From positions 34,998 through 98,997 of the forward strand of contig JANJTA010000006.1 in assembly GCA_024711345.1 (NCBI GenBank): 64,000 bases of DNA. The letters are read 5' to 3'. Below, one piece after another: positions 53,108-61,511 of the stretch. Source of the DNA: Rhodanobacter sp. Its GTDB lineage: Bacteria; Pseudomonadota; Gammaproteobacteria; Xanthomonadales; Rhodanobacteraceae. How positions within the stretch are numbered: the stretch's first letter is position 1; the number at the start of each line of letters is the position of its first letter. The notes under the pieces were generated by a model. It saw only the letters and a list, made by a program, of their open reading frames with translations. It was not told where the DNA came from and made no database searches. A program made the position numbers and the translations under genes.

Positions 53108-53123
53108 GGCACGTTTTGTACCA
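53108..53123 (-). promoter_or_regulatory. Sigma-54-like promoter of pilin copy 2
   Basis: On the minus strand TGGTACAAAACGTGCC keeps GG and GC 10 bases apart, with matches to TGG-AC and TGC of the RpoN consensus. It is weaker than the element of copy 1. It lies 32 bases before the start codon, so the leader would be short. Confidence 0.5.
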
Positions 53124-53290
53124 AATGTGAAGACGGAGTGTGCGTCGCATCACAACGGGGCACGTGACCGTGCCCGTGGCCGTTTGAGCCGTGCCCGTGG
53201 TCTACGCCCGTATGGCCCGGTCGCGGCTGGCTTGCGCCGCGGCAGGCCGGCGCTTACCGTCACCGCTTTGACCACCCAAGGAACCACCCC

Positions 53291-55423
53291 ATGAAACCCC
53301 TGATTGCCGCGCTGCTGCTTGCGTTGGTGGCGTCGCCCGCGCTGGCGCAGTCCGCCGTGGATACCACCTTCGCGAAGGAGGCGGGACCGCATGCCTTCAA
53401 CGTGCGCGACCTGGTGATGATGGACCGGGTCAGCGACCCGCAGCTGTCGCCGGACGGGCGCTACGCGGCGTTCGGCGTGCGCAGCACCGACTATGCGGCG
53501 AACAAGGGCGTCAATGCGGTCTACGTGCTGGACCTGACCAGGGGCGGCCAGCCGGTGAAGGTGGTGGACAAGGGCGGTTCGGCGCGCTGGTCGGCGGACG
53601 GGCGCAGCCTGTACTTCGTGGCGCCGGCCAAGGACGTGGCGCAGTTGTGGCGGGTGGACCTGGGCGGCAAGGGTGGCGGCTTGAGCCTGGCCAAACATGC
53701 CGCGCCGGTGCAGGTCAGCCACGGCGTGCTGGATCTGGGCGGCTACAAGCTGTCGCCGGATGGCAGGCAGGTACTGCTTTCGTATGAAGTGTTCACCGAT
53801 TGCGCCACGCTGGCGTGCACCCAGCAGCGCGTCGATGCGCGCGCCAAGGACAAGGCCAGCGGCACGCTCTACGACAAGCTGTTCGTGCGGCACTGGGACA
53901 CCTGGGCCGACGGCCGGCGCAACCAGCTCTACGTGGCCAGCTTCGACGGCAAGGGCCAGCTGGCGGGTGAACCCAGGCGGCTGAGCCGCGGCATCGACGG
54001 CGACGTGCCGAGCAAGCCGTTCGGCGACGAGAGCGAATTCGGCTTCGCGCCGGACGGCAAGACCGTGTACTTCGGCGCGCGCATCGCCGGCCGCAGCGAG
54101 CCGTGGTCGACCAACTTCGACGTGTACAGCGTGCCGGCGGACGGTTCGGCCGCGCCGAAGAATCTCACCGCCGACAACAAGGCCTGGGACGCCTACCCGG
54201 TGGCGTCACCGGACGGCAAGACGCTGTACTACCTGGCGATGAAGACCCCGGGCTTCGAGGCCGACCGCTTCGCGATCATGGCGCTGGACCTGGCCAGCGG
54301 CGCGAAGCGCGAGGTGGATCCGCAGTGGGATCGCTCGCCCGGCGGCCTCACGCTTTCCGCCGACGGCAAGACGCTGTACGCCACCGCTGACGACAACGGC
54401 CAGCATCCGCTGTTCGCCATCGACACGGCCAGCGGCAAGGCCACCCCGCTGGTCGGCGACGGCACGGTGGGCGGCTTCTCGCTGGCTGCCGGCAAGCTGC
54501 TGCTGACCCGCGACGACCTGAAGCGGCCGGCCGACGTCTACCTGGCAGCCGCCGACGGCAGCGGCCTGAAGCAGGTCACCCACTTCAACGCGGCCGACCT
54601 GAAGAACGCGAAGATGGGCGACGCCGAGTTCTTCACCTTCAAGGGCTGGAACAACGAGACCGTGCAGGGCTACGTGGTGAAGCCGGCCGACTACAAGGCG
54701 GGGCAGACCTATCCGGTCGCCTTCATCATCCACGGCGGCCCGCAGGGCGCGATGAGCAACGGCTGGAGCTATCGCTGGAATCCGCAGACCTACGCCGGCC
54801 AGGGCTTCGCCGTGGTGACGGTGAACTTCCACGGCTCCACCGGTTACGGCCAGGCGTTCACCGACTCGATCTCCGGCGACTGGGGCGGCAAGCCGCTGGA
54901 AGACCTCAAGCTGGGCTGGAAGGCCGCGCTGGACAAGTACAGCTTCCTCGACGGCGACCGCGCCTGCGCGCTCGGCGCCAGCTACGGCGGCTACATGACC
55001 TACTGGATCGCCGGCGTGTGGAACCAGCCGTGGAAGTGCCTGATCGACCACGACGGCGTGTTCGACACCCGCGCCATGTACTACGACACCGAGGAGCTGT
55101 GGTTCGAGGAGCGCGAGAACGGCGGCACCCAGTACGAGCACCCGGAGAACTACGAGAAGTTCAACCCGCTCAACCACGTCAAGGACTGGCGCGTGCCGAT
55201 GCTGGTGATCCACTCGGCGAAGGATTTCCGCATCCCCGACACCCAGGGCCTGGGCGCGTTCACCGCGCTGCAGCGCCGCGGCATCCCCAGCCAGCTGCTG
55301 CACTTCCCCGACGAGAACCACTGGGTGCTGAAGCCGCACAACAGCGTGCAGTGGCACGACGCGGTGAACGCCTGGCTGAAGCAGTGGACGGCGAAGGACG
55401 CTCCGAAAGCCGCCTCGCATTGA
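53291..55423 (+). CDS. Exported S9-family dipeptidyl/acylaminoacyl peptidase
   Basis: A 710-residue serine peptidase with a signal peptide (MKPLIAALLLALVASPALAQ). Residues about 40-420 form a WD40/TolB-like propeller (DPQLSPDGRYAAFGV, ASPDGKTLYYLA). The C-terminal hydrolase has HGGPQGAMSNGWSYRW, nucleophile motif GASYGGYMTYW, Asp in HSAKDFRIP and His in DENHWVL. It resembles the DPP5/S9C enzymes that release dipeptides in the periplasm. It is a single-gene unit with a strong terminator. Confidence 0.93.
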   Translation: MKPLIAALLLALVASPALAQSAVDTTFAKEAGPHAFNVRDLVMMDRVSDPQLSPDGRYAAFGVRSTDYAANKGVNAVYVLDLTRGGQPVKVVDKGGSARWSADGRSLYFVAPAKDVAQLWRVDLGGKGGGLSLAKHAAPVQVSHGVLDLGGYKLSPDGRQVLLSYEVFTDCATLACTQQRVDARAKDKASGTLYDKLFVRHWDTWADGRRNQLYVASFDGKGQLAGEPRRLSRGIDGDVPSKPFGDESEFGFAPDGKTVYFGARIAGRSEPWSTNFDVYSVPADGSAAPKNLTADNKAWDAYPVASPDGKTLYYLAMKTPGFEADRFAIMALDLASGAKREVDPQWDRSPGGLTLSADGKTLYATADDNGQHPLFAIDTASGKATPLVGDGTVGGFSLAAGKLLLTRDDLKRPADVYLAAADGSGLKQVTHFNAADLKNAKMGDAEFFTFKGWNNETVQGYVVKPADYKAGQTYPVAFIIHGGPQGAMSNGWSYRWNPQTYAGQGFAVVTVNFHGSTGYGQAFTDSISGDWGGKPLEDLKLGWKAALDKYSFLDGDRACALGASYGGYMTYWIAGVWNQPWKCLIDHDGVFDTRAMYYDTEELWFEERENGGTQYEHPENYEKFNPLNHVKDWRVPMLVIHSAKDFRIPDTQGLGAFTALQRRGIPSQLLHFPDENHWVLKPHNSVQWHDAVNAWLKQWTAKDAPKAASH

Positions 55424-55443
55424 GCCGGCGGAAGTGACGAAAA

Positions 55444-55471
55444 CGGCGGCCCCCGGGCCGCCGTTTTTTTT
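55444..55471 (+). terminator. Strong rho-independent terminator after S9 peptidase
   Basis: CGGCGGCCC/GGGCCGCCG stem (55444-55463, 2-base loop) followed by eight Ts. Confidence 0.95.
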
Positions 55472-55502
55472 CCCCCAAGCAGAGAGGAGCAAAGCCGTTT
55501 CG

Positions 55503-55578
55503 CAGGGCGGGCACCGCCCGCTGCCGTTCTTTGGAGCGCGGTCAAAGCGAAGAGCCGGTGGGCCGTGCCCGCCCTACC
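55503..55578. repeat. REP-type palindromic pair, family 2 copy b
   Basis: CAGGGCGGGCACCGCCCGC (55503-55521) and GGGCCGTGCCCGCCCTAC (about 55560-55577) are inverted, imperfect copies of the family seen at 15710-15780. It sits upstream of the toxin-antitoxin pair. Confidence 0.78.
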
Positions 55579-55685
55579 GGCGCGGGTCCAGGAAGGCCTG
55601 CGCCGGTCGGCTGGCGGGCTGCGCGAGGCATGCAGTACGATCAAACCGTTGCACGGGCCAAGCCCCGATTACAGGAACATCAGTC

Positions 55686-55976
55686 ATGTTGCTCGATGCG
55701 CTGCACGCACAGAAAGACGCGATCAATGCCGCGTGCCGCCAATATGGCGCGCGGCGAATTCGTGTGTTCGGTTCAGTGGCACGAGGCGAAGAGCGGCCAG
55801 ATAGCGATATCGATTTCCTGGTCGATTTTCCGCGTGGCTACGACCTGTTTGCACAACGCCTGCCGCTGACCGAACGGTTGGCCGAGATTACCGGGCGCCA
55901 GCTGGATGTCATTCCCGAGCACGAGTTGAACCGCCATATCCGGGCGCGCGTGCTGCGGGAGGCGGTTGACCTGTGA
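55686..55976 (+). CDS. mntA: MntA-type nucleotidyltransferase antitoxin
   Basis: A 96-residue minimal nucleotidyltransferase. GSVARGEERPDSDIDFLVDF (29-48) is the diagnostic GS...DxD site and LDVIPE supplies the third acidic residue. In the characterised HepT/MntA system this protein adds AMP to a Tyr of the toxin. ATG 55686 follows AGGAA; the longer frame upstream runs into repeats. It overlaps the toxin gene by 4 bases. Confidence 0.9.
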   Translation: MLLDALHAQKDAINAACRQYGARRIRVFGSVARGEERPDSDIDFLVDFPRGYDLFAQRLPLTERLAEITGRQLDVIPEHELNRHIRARVLREAVDL

Positions 55977-56320
55977 CCAAAGCATGGCAGGCCTATGCCC
56001 GGCATATTCTGGACACCATCGGGAAGATCGACCGTATCCAGCAGCGCGGCGACCTGACGTGCGATGAAGTGTTGTACGACGCCAGCCTGCGCAATCTGCA
56101 GACCTTGTCGGAAGCGACCCAGCAGCTGCCGGCGGCTATCAAGACCCAGTACCCGGCTATCCCTTGGAAGCAGATCAGCGGTTTCCGCAACATTCTGGTG
56201 CACAACTATCTGGGCGACATCGATGCGCAAACCGTATTGATGGTCATTCGGCAGCATCTTCCGCCGTTGGAATCCGCCGTGCGTGCCATGCTTGCAATGG
56301 ACCCTGCCGACGAGGCATAG
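55973..56320 (+). CDS. hepT: HepT-type HEPN ribonuclease toxin
   Basis: A 115-residue all-helical HEPN protein. FRNILVHNYLG carries the R-x4-H-x-Y motif (Arg72, His77, Tyr79), the RNase active site and the site of AMP addition. The GTG start overlaps the mntA stop as GTGA. The order antitoxin then toxin is as in known pairs. The pair is bracketed by repeats on both sides. Confidence 0.9.
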   Translation: MTKAWQAYARHILDTIGKIDRIQQRGDLTCDEVLYDASLRNLQTLSEATQQLPAAIKTQYPAIPWKQISGFRNILVHNYLGDIDAQTVLMVIRQHLPPLESAVRAMLAMDPADEA

Positions 56321-56352
56321 CTTGCTGGCACTTCGCTGTGCCGAGATGGCGA

Positions 56353-56463
56353 GATCAAGAGCACCCACCCCGACCCTCCCCTGCGATGCAGGGGAGGGAG
56401 CCGAGAGTTTTGCGCCTTGCCTCCTTGCACAGCAGGGGGAGGCTGGGGGTGGCTCTTGCGATC
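56353..56463. repeat. GC-run palindromic pair, family 3, after hepT
   Basis: The outer ends GATCAAGAGC and GCTCTTGCGATC are inverted. Inside are CCCTCCCCTGC-GAT-GCAGGGGAGGG and a second CCTTGC...GCAGGGGGAGG block. It lies between converging hepT and the exonuclease gene, and ends at the latter's stop codon. Confidence 0.82.
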
Positions 56464-57367
56464 AGCCCGCCAAGGCGCGCAGGCGGCTGCGGGTGAAGGC
56501 GCCGAAGCGCAGTTGCTCGCATAGCGCGTCGAGTTGGTCGGCTGCGGGCTGCCGGCGCTGCAGGGCGTCCGCGGATTCGGCACCCGGCGCGTCGAGGGCG
56601 ATGCGGGTGAGGCGGCGGTATAGCCGCGCCTGCTCGGCGTGCTCGCGCAGCTTCGCGGCGCAGGCGGCGGCGCCGCGCAGGCGCAGGAAAGCGACTTCGT
56701 CGACGCGGTCGAGCAGGGCGTCGAGGCTGCCGAAGTGGCTGAGCAGGGCGGCGGCGGTCTTGGCGCCGATGCCGGGCACGCCGGGGATGTTGTCCACGCT
56801 GTCGCCGCACAGCGCCAGGTAGTCGGCCACCTGGTGCGGGTGCACGCCGAGTTTCTCCAGTACGCCGGCCGGTCCCCAGCGCAGGCCGCGGGCATAGTCC
56901 CACTGCTCGTCGTGCTCGCCCAGCAGCTGGCCGAAGTCCTTGTCGGCGGAGACGATCACGCTGCGCCAGCCCTGTGCGCGCAGGTTCCACACGGTGCTGC
57001 CGATCAGGTCGTCGGCTTCGAAGCTGTGGTCGATCATCAGGTGCACGCCGAGCGCCTCGGTGATCGCGCGGCACTGCACGAACTGCCGTTCCAGGTCGGG
57101 TGGCGGCAGTTCGCGGTTGGCCTTGTACGGCGGGTAGATCGTGTTGCGGAACGAGCTGGTCAGCGAGGCATCGAACGCCACCGCGATGTGTTCGGGCTGC
57201 ACGCGCTCCAGTAGTTCGCACAGGAAGCGCGTGTAGCCGTGCACCGCGTTGACCGGGTGGCCGTCGGCGTCGTGGAATTCGTCCGGCATCGAGTGCCAGG
57301 CGCGGAACACGTACATGCTGCCGTCGATCAGATGGACGGCTGGACGTCCGTCCACTGGCGCGCTCAC
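56462..57367 (-). CDS. xni: 5'-3' exonuclease/flap endonuclease IX-like protein
   Basis: A 301-residue protein homologous to the 5' nuclease domain of DNA polymerase I. Acidic metal ligands lie in VHLIDGSMYVF, AVAFDASLTSSFRN, SFEADDLIGS and VSADKDFGQLL; GDSVDNIPGVPGIGAKTAAALL is the DNA-binding helix-hairpin-helix. GTG 57367 overlaps the preceding nitroreductase stop; the longer frame upstream is antisense to that gene. It trims flaps in DNA repair. Confidence 0.9.
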   Translation of the reverse strand: MSAPVDGRPAVHLIDGSMYVFRAWHSMPDEFHDADGHPVNAVHGYTRFLCELLERVQPEHIAVAFDASLTSSFRNTIYPPYKANRELPPPDLERQFVQCRAITEALGVHLMIDHSFEADDLIGSTVWNLRAQGWRSVIVSADKDFGQLLGEHDEQWDYARGLRWGPAGVLEKLGVHPHQVADYLALCGDSVDNIPGVPGIGAKTAAALLSHFGSLDALLDRVDEVAFLRLRGAAACAAKLREHAEQARLYRRLTRIALDAPGAESADALQRRQPAADQLDALCEQLRFGAFTRSRLRALAG

Positions 57368-57933
57368 GGCGTCCACGTGGACAGCACTTCGTCCAGTGCG
57401 GGGCGGTCGCGGTCGGGCACTTCGATCTGGGGCGTGCCGAGGTGGACGAAGGCGACCACGTGCTCGTTGTCCGCCAGGCCGAGGACGCCAGCCACCTCGC
57501 GATCGTAGGCGGCCCAGCCGGTCAGCCACTGCGCGCCGTAGCCCAGCGCGTACGCGCCAAGCAGGATGTTGTAGGCGACGTTGCCGGCGCACAGCTTCTG
57601 CTCGATCTCAGGCACCTTGCTGTCGGCGTGCAGGCGGGCGACCACGGCGATCACCAGCGGCGCGTAGGTGTAGCGTGTGCGCTCCTTCTCCAGCTTGGCG
57701 TCGGACATCTCCGGGCGGTTGCGCGTGGCGATCGCCACCAGCCGCTTGCCGAACGCGAGCTTTGCCGCACCTTCGAGGCGGATCAGCCGGAACGGCACCA
57801 GCTTGCCGTGGTCGGGCACGCGGATCGCCGCTGCCAGCAGTTCGCGCAAGGTCGCCTCGTCCGGCGCCGGCTCGCCGAGCTGGCGCGAGGGTACGGAATG
57901 GCGTTGCTGGAGCAGGGACAGGGCAGCGGACAT
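57364..57933 (-). CDS. Nitroreductase-family FMN protein (YdjA-like)
   Basis: A 189-residue small nitroreductase. LLQQRHSVPSRQLGEPAP (about 6-23) carries the FMN-phosphate Arg/Ser motif; AIRVPDHGKLVPFRLIRLEG and ALGYGAQWLTGWAAYD match YdjA-type enzymes. It reduces nitro compounds or quinones with NAD(P)H; the natural substrate is unknown. ATG 57933 is chosen. Coupled to the exonuclease gene by a 4-base overlap. Confidence 0.87.
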   Translation of the reverse strand: MSAALSLLQQRHSVPSRQLGEPAPDEATLRELLAAAIRVPDHGKLVPFRLIRLEGAAKLAFGKRLVAIATRNRPEMSDAKLEKERTRYTYAPLVIAVVARLHADSKVPEIEQKLCAGNVAYNILLGAYALGYGAQWLTGWAAYDREVAGVLGLADNEHVVAFVHLGTPQIEVPDRDRPALDEVLSTWTP

Positions 57934-57995
57934 GGAGCGGTTACTTTCGCCGGGGAGTGCCCATGCTAGCCGGCGCGGGCGCTGTGCGCGAACCG

Positions 57996-58412
57996 TCAGG
58001 CCGACAACGGCAACTTGAACGAGCCCGGCAGCAGGGCGCCCACGCTGGTCTGTTCGGTATCGCCGTGGAGGTTCGCCAGCAGCACCGGCATCGCGTCGCC
58101 GCACAGTTCGGCCATCACCTGGCGGCAGGCGCCGCAGGGGCTGACCGGCGCGTCGGTGTCGGCGATCACCGCGATGGCGGCGAAGTCGCCGGGGCGGCAA
58201 CCGGCGGCGATGGCATTGAACAGGGCCGTGCGCTCGGCGCAGTTGCACAGGCCGTAGGAGGCGTTCTCCACGTTGCAGCCGCTGAAGCGGCGACCGTCGC
58301 GGGTCAGCAGGGCGGCGCCGACCAGGAAGTGCGAGTACGGTGCATAGGCCTGTTCGCGCGCACTGCGCGCCAGCGCCAGCAAGTCGTGGAAAGCGTCGGG
58401 CATGGCGGGCAT
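57996..58412 (-). CDS. cdd: Cytidine deaminase
   Basis: A 138-residue, tetrameric-type enzyme converting cytidine to uridine. Zinc ligands and catalytic Glu are in CNCAERTAL and SPCGACRQVM; the substrate loop SGCNVENASYGL is intact. ATG 58412 has GGAGG 6 bases upstream; the longer frame is rejected. Same strand as the nitroreductase, 62 bases upstream of it. Confidence 0.94.
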   Translation of the reverse strand: MPAMPDAFHDLLALARSAREQAYAPYSHFLVGAALLTRDGRRFSGCNVENASYGLCNCAERTALFNAIAAGCRPGDFAAIAVIADTDAPVSPCGACRQVMAELCGDAMPVLLANLHGDTEQTSVGALLPGSFKLPLSA

Positions 58413-58537
58413 CGGGACCTCCGGCGATGACCCCGGCCAGTCGCTGCCGGCGGGCCAGCTTACTCTTTCGGATCGGGCCGGATCAAAGGCCGCCACTGCC
58501 GTTAAGATGAGCGGACCACTGTCGAGGGGACCGCACC

Positions 58538-59641
58538 ATGCCGATCACTGTAGCCGCCCTGCGTGAGACTGCCGCCGGGGAGCGGCGCGTGGCGATCACG
58601 CCCGAGATGGCGAAAAAGCTGCGCGGCAAGGGTCTGCGCGTGCTACTGGAACGCGATGCCGGGCGCGCCGCGGGCTTCCCTGACGCCAGCTATGCCGAGG
58701 CCGAATTCGCCGACGCGGCCAGCGTATTGGCGCAGGCGGACGTGCTGGCCTGCGTGCTGCCGCCCACCGACGCGGTGTTCGCCGGCTTGCGCGAAGGCGC
58801 CGTGGTGGTCGGCCAGTTGCGTCCGTACGGCGCGGCGGAACGCGTCGCCGCGCTCACCGCGCGCAAGCTCACCGCGTTCTCGCTGGAGCTGCTGCCGCGC
58901 ACCACCCGCGCGCAGGCGATGGACGTGCTGAGCTCGCAGGCGGCGGTGGCCGGCTACCGCGCCATGCTGATCGCCGCCGAGGCCTCGCCGAAGTTCTTCC
59001 CCATGCTGACCACCGCCGCCGGCACCATCCGTCCGTCGAAGGTGCTGGTGATCGGTGCCGGCGTGGCCGGATTGCAGGCGATCGCCACCGCGCGCCGGCT
59101 GGGCGCGCAGACCGAGGGCTACGACGTGCGCCCGGAGACGCGCGAGCAGGTGGAGTCGCTGGGCGCGAAGTTCCTCGATCTCGGCGTCAGCGCCGCCGGC
59201 AGTGGCGGCTACGCGCGCGAGCTGTCGGCGGAGGAGCGCGCCGCGCAGCGGCAGGCGCTGGCCGAACACCTGAAATCCTTCGACGTGGTGGTCTCCACCG
59301 CGGCGGTGCCGGGGCGGCCGGCGCCGAAGATCCTCACGACCGCGATGGTCGAAGGCATGAAGCCCGGCGCGCTGATCGTCGACCTGGCCGCCGAGAGCGG
59401 CGGCAACTGCGAGCTGACCCGGCCGGGCGAGCGGGTCGAGCACGGCGGCGTGGTGATCCTGGGTCCGCTCAACCTGCCGGCCGGCGCGCCGCTGCATGCC
59501 TCGGAGATGTACGCGCGCAACGTGTTCAACTTCCTCGAACTGCTGGTGCACGACGGCGCATTGAAGCCGGATTTCGACGACGAGCTGGTGGCGAAGAGCT
59601 GCCTTGCCCATGCCGGCGAGACGCGCTTCGTCGCGTCGTAA
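58538..59641 (+). CDS. pntAA: NAD(P) transhydrogenase subunit alpha part 1
   Basis: A 367-residue soluble domain I of proton-translocating transhydrogenase, which binds NAD(H). AETAAGERRVAITPEMAKKL-like start, RTTRAQAMDVLSSQAAVAGYRAML (about 120-143), the nucleotide motif VLVIGAGVAGLQAIATARRLGA, and the late MKPGALIVDLAAESGGNCELT are typical. The membrane part (pntAB) and pntB lie 1.9 kb further on, past an opposing three-gene operon. Confidence 0.94.
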   Translation: MPITVAALRETAAGERRVAITPEMAKKLRGKGLRVLLERDAGRAAGFPDASYAEAEFADAASVLAQADVLACVLPPTDAVFAGLREGAVVVGQLRPYGAAERVAALTARKLTAFSLELLPRTTRAQAMDVLSSQAAVAGYRAMLIAAEASPKFFPMLTTAAGTIRPSKVLVIGAGVAGLQAIATARRLGAQTEGYDVRPETREQVESLGAKFLDLGVSAAGSGGYARELSAEERAAQRQALAEHLKSFDVVVSTAAVPGRPAPKILTTAMVEGMKPGALIVDLAAESGGNCELTRPGERVEHGGVVILGPLNLPAGAPLHASEMYARNVFNFLELLVHDGALKPDFDDELVAKSCLAHAGETRFVAS

Positions 59642-59659
59642 GGCAGCGCCCGAATCCTT

Positions 59660-59752
59660 GTAGGAGCCCGCTCGCGGGCGATGCTTTGGCTCCTGCCAAT
59701 CCCAAATTCCGAATTTCAGCTTTCAAGGCATCGCCCGCGAGCGGGCTCCTGC
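59660..59752. repeat. REP-type palindromic pair, family 1 copy d
   Basis: Arms 59660-59684 and 59728-59752 are inverted with one mismatch, core GTAGGAGCCCGC...GGGCGATGC. It lies between converging genes, 18 bases after the pntAA stop. Confidence 0.94.
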
Positions 59753-59772
59753 AGGTTCGGGCAGCCCAGAAA

Positions 59773-59800
59773 AACACCCCGCGCAAGGCGGGGCGTTTTT
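59773..59800. terminator. Bidirectional terminator between pntAA and DUF3106 gene
   Basis: Stem AACACCCCGC/GCGGGGCGTT with one mismatch and a GCAAG loop. It is flanked by AAAAA on the left and TTTTT on the right, so it can act on both strands. It would end pntAA transcription before pntAB. Confidence 0.8.
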
Positions 59801-59805
59801 GTCGA

Positions 59806-60369
59806 TCAGGGTTGGCGTGGTCCATCCGGCGGTAGCGGCGGTGGTGGTGGCGAAGGCGGTCGGTCGTGGCCGTGGCGTTCGTCCCAGTGCAGGCGCTCGG
59901 CGGGCGGCAGTGCGTGCCATTCGCGGATCAGCTGTTCGCGCTGCGCTGGGGGCAGTTGCTGGAAGCGCTCGAAGGTAGCGTGCAGCCGTTCGCGCTGCTG
60001 CGGTGGCAGCTGGTGGAACTTGCGCATGTTCTCGCGTGCCTGGCGGCGCTCGTCCGGCGTCATCTGCTGCCAGCGGGCGATGTGCCGGCGCACTTCCTCG
60101 CGCCGCTCCGGCGGCAGGGTAACCCAGCGCTCGGCGCGCTGGAGCATGCGCGACTGCTTGCGCGGCGACATGCTGTCCCAGCTTTTCTGCAGCGGTGCCA
60201 GTACCTCGCGCTGGGCCGGGTCGAGGCTGGTCCACGGGCGCGGCGTCGGCATGGCGCCAGCGGACGACGGCGATACGGGCGTCTCCTGCGCATGCAGCGA
60301 TGGCGGGGCGACGCTGCCGAGCAGGGTGGCCAGCAGCAGCGACAGGAGTGGGTGGAGGATTCGGGTCAT
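59806..60369 (-). CDS. Exported DUF3106 protein
   Basis: A 187-residue protein with a signal peptide (MTRILHPLLSLLLATLLGSVAPPSLHA). Its middle is built from helical repeats of about 20 residues with the pattern W/F-x-x-L/M-x-P-E/Q-x-R (WVTLPPERREEVRRHI, WQQMTPDERRQARENM, FHQLPPQQRERLHATF, FQQLPPAQREQLIREW), characteristic of DUF3106. The tail is proline-rich. It belongs to a sigma factor operon and may be an exported stress protein. Confidence 0.87.
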   Translation of the reverse strand: MTRILHPLLSLLLATLLGSVAPPSLHAQETPVSPSSAGAMPTPRPWTSLDPAQREVLAPLQKSWDSMSPRKQSRMLQRAERWVTLPPERREEVRRHIARWQQMTPDERRQARENMRKFHQLPPQQRERLHATFERFQQLPPAQREQLIREWHALPPAERLHWDERHGHDRPPSPPPPPLPPDGPRQP

Positions 60370-60372
60370 GGC

Positions 60373-60780
60373 TCAGCGGGCCGCGGTCTGGTTGCCGGTG
60401 GAAGCCAGCCAGCCGTAGAAATCGAGGTTCTGGTAGAGGTTCGGGTCGGCCTTGTCGGCGTCGGGCGGCAGTTCGGTGTCCACTTCGTCGAGGCTGCCGG
60501 CGACGTTCGGCGTGGCAGGAGCTTGCGGCGGCAAGGGCCGCCACGCCATCACCGCGGCCAGCGCGATCACGGCGAACGCACCGGTGGGGATCAGCCAGCG
60601 CACGGCGCGATGCGCCGGGGCCCGCGCGCTTTCCAGCGCCTGTCGCCGTGCCGCGCGCAGGCGCCCGGCGGTGGCCGGATCGATGCGCTGCGCAGCCTCG
60701 CGCCAGAGTTGGCGGGCGTGCCGTTCGAGCTGCCGGTCGGGGCCGCCATTGTCGGCTCGGTTGTTATCGGGCGAGTTCAT
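60373..60780 (-). CDS. Putative anti-sigma factor, DUF3619-like
   Basis: A 135-residue single-pass membrane protein. The cytoplasmic N-terminus is Arg-rich and helical (RQLERHARQLWREAAQRIDPATAGRLRAARRQAL), a membrane helix lies at about 64-82 (WLIPTGAFAVIALAAVMAW), and an acidic periplasmic tail ends NLYQNLDFYGWLAS. The layout and position, overlapping the sigma gene by 4 bases, fit an anti-sigma factor. Anti-sigma function is inferred from context. Confidence 0.75.
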   Translation of the reverse strand: MNSPDNNRADNGGPDRQLERHARQLWREAAQRIDPATAGRLRAARRQALESARAPAHRAVRWLIPTGAFAVIALAAVMAWRPLPPQAPATPNVAGSLDEVDTELPPDADKADPNLYQNLDFYGWLASTGNQTAAR

Positions 60781-61361
60781 CGCCAGTCCTCCAGTTGGTC
60801 GCGCAGGTGGTGCATCGCGCGCGACAGATGGGTTTTCACGCTGCCCTCGGAGCAGCCCATGGCGCGGGCGGTTTCGGCCACGTCCAGCCCTTCCAGCATG
60901 CGCAGCATGAACGCCTCGCGCTGGCGCTGCGGCAGCTGCCGGACCGCGGCGGCCAGCTGCGCGTACGACTGCACGTCGTGCAGCCGGCCCAGCGGGTCCT
61001 GGCCGGGGTCGGCCGGCTCCCACGCGGGCATCTCGTCGCCGTCGTCGTCGCGGCCGCCGCCGAGCCAGCCCACCACGATCGAGCGCACCTTGCGCCGACG
61101 CTGCAGGTCGACCACGCGCCGGCGCAGGATGCCCCAGAACAGCGGCGCCCATTCCGTGGCCGGCTTGCCGCGGTAGTGCCTGACCAGCCGCAGCATGGCG
61201 TCCTGCACCGCATCCATGGCGTCCTCGCGGTGGCGCAGCTGCAGCTCGGCCATGCGGAACGCGCGTCGCTCGACCTGCGCCAGGAACGCCTCCAGCGTGG
61301 CCGGCGTGGCGCGCACGTCGCCCGGCAGATCCGCGTCGAGCGTGCCGACCACGCCGTTCAT
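60777..61361 (-). CDS. RNA polymerase sigma factor (ECF-type)
   Basis: A protein of about 194 residues with sigma region 2 (REDAMDAVQDAMLRLVRHYRG...LFWGILRRRVVDLQRRRKV) and region 4 (QLPQRQREAFMLRMLEGLDVAETARAMGCSEGSVKTHLSRAMHHLRDQL). ATG 61361 is chosen; the frame is open further upstream, and a TTG about 25 codons earlier is an alternative. It heads a three-gene operon with its likely anti-sigma factor and a DUF3106 protein. The signal is unknown. Confidence 0.85.
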   Translation of the reverse strand: MNGVVGTLDADLPGDVRATPATLEAFLAQVERRAFRMAELQLRHREDAMDAVQDAMLRLVRHYRGKPATEWAPLFWGILRRRVVDLQRRRKVRSIVVGWLGGGRDDDGDEMPAWEPADPGQDPLGRLHDVQSYAQLAAAVRQLPQRQREAFMLRMLEGLDVAETARAMGCSEGSVKTHLSRAMHHLRDQLEDWR

Positions 61362-61511
61362 GGGCTCGTCGGCCGCGGCATCGGGTGAGGCATCCTCGGG
61401 CTCCGGCGGTGGGTTCCCGTTGTTCAACGCGGCAGGCTCGCACGGGTTGACCGGCACCCGTATGATGCAGGCTCGACGTCCGCACGGGCGGCTCTCACGG
61501 GGAATGGGCTC

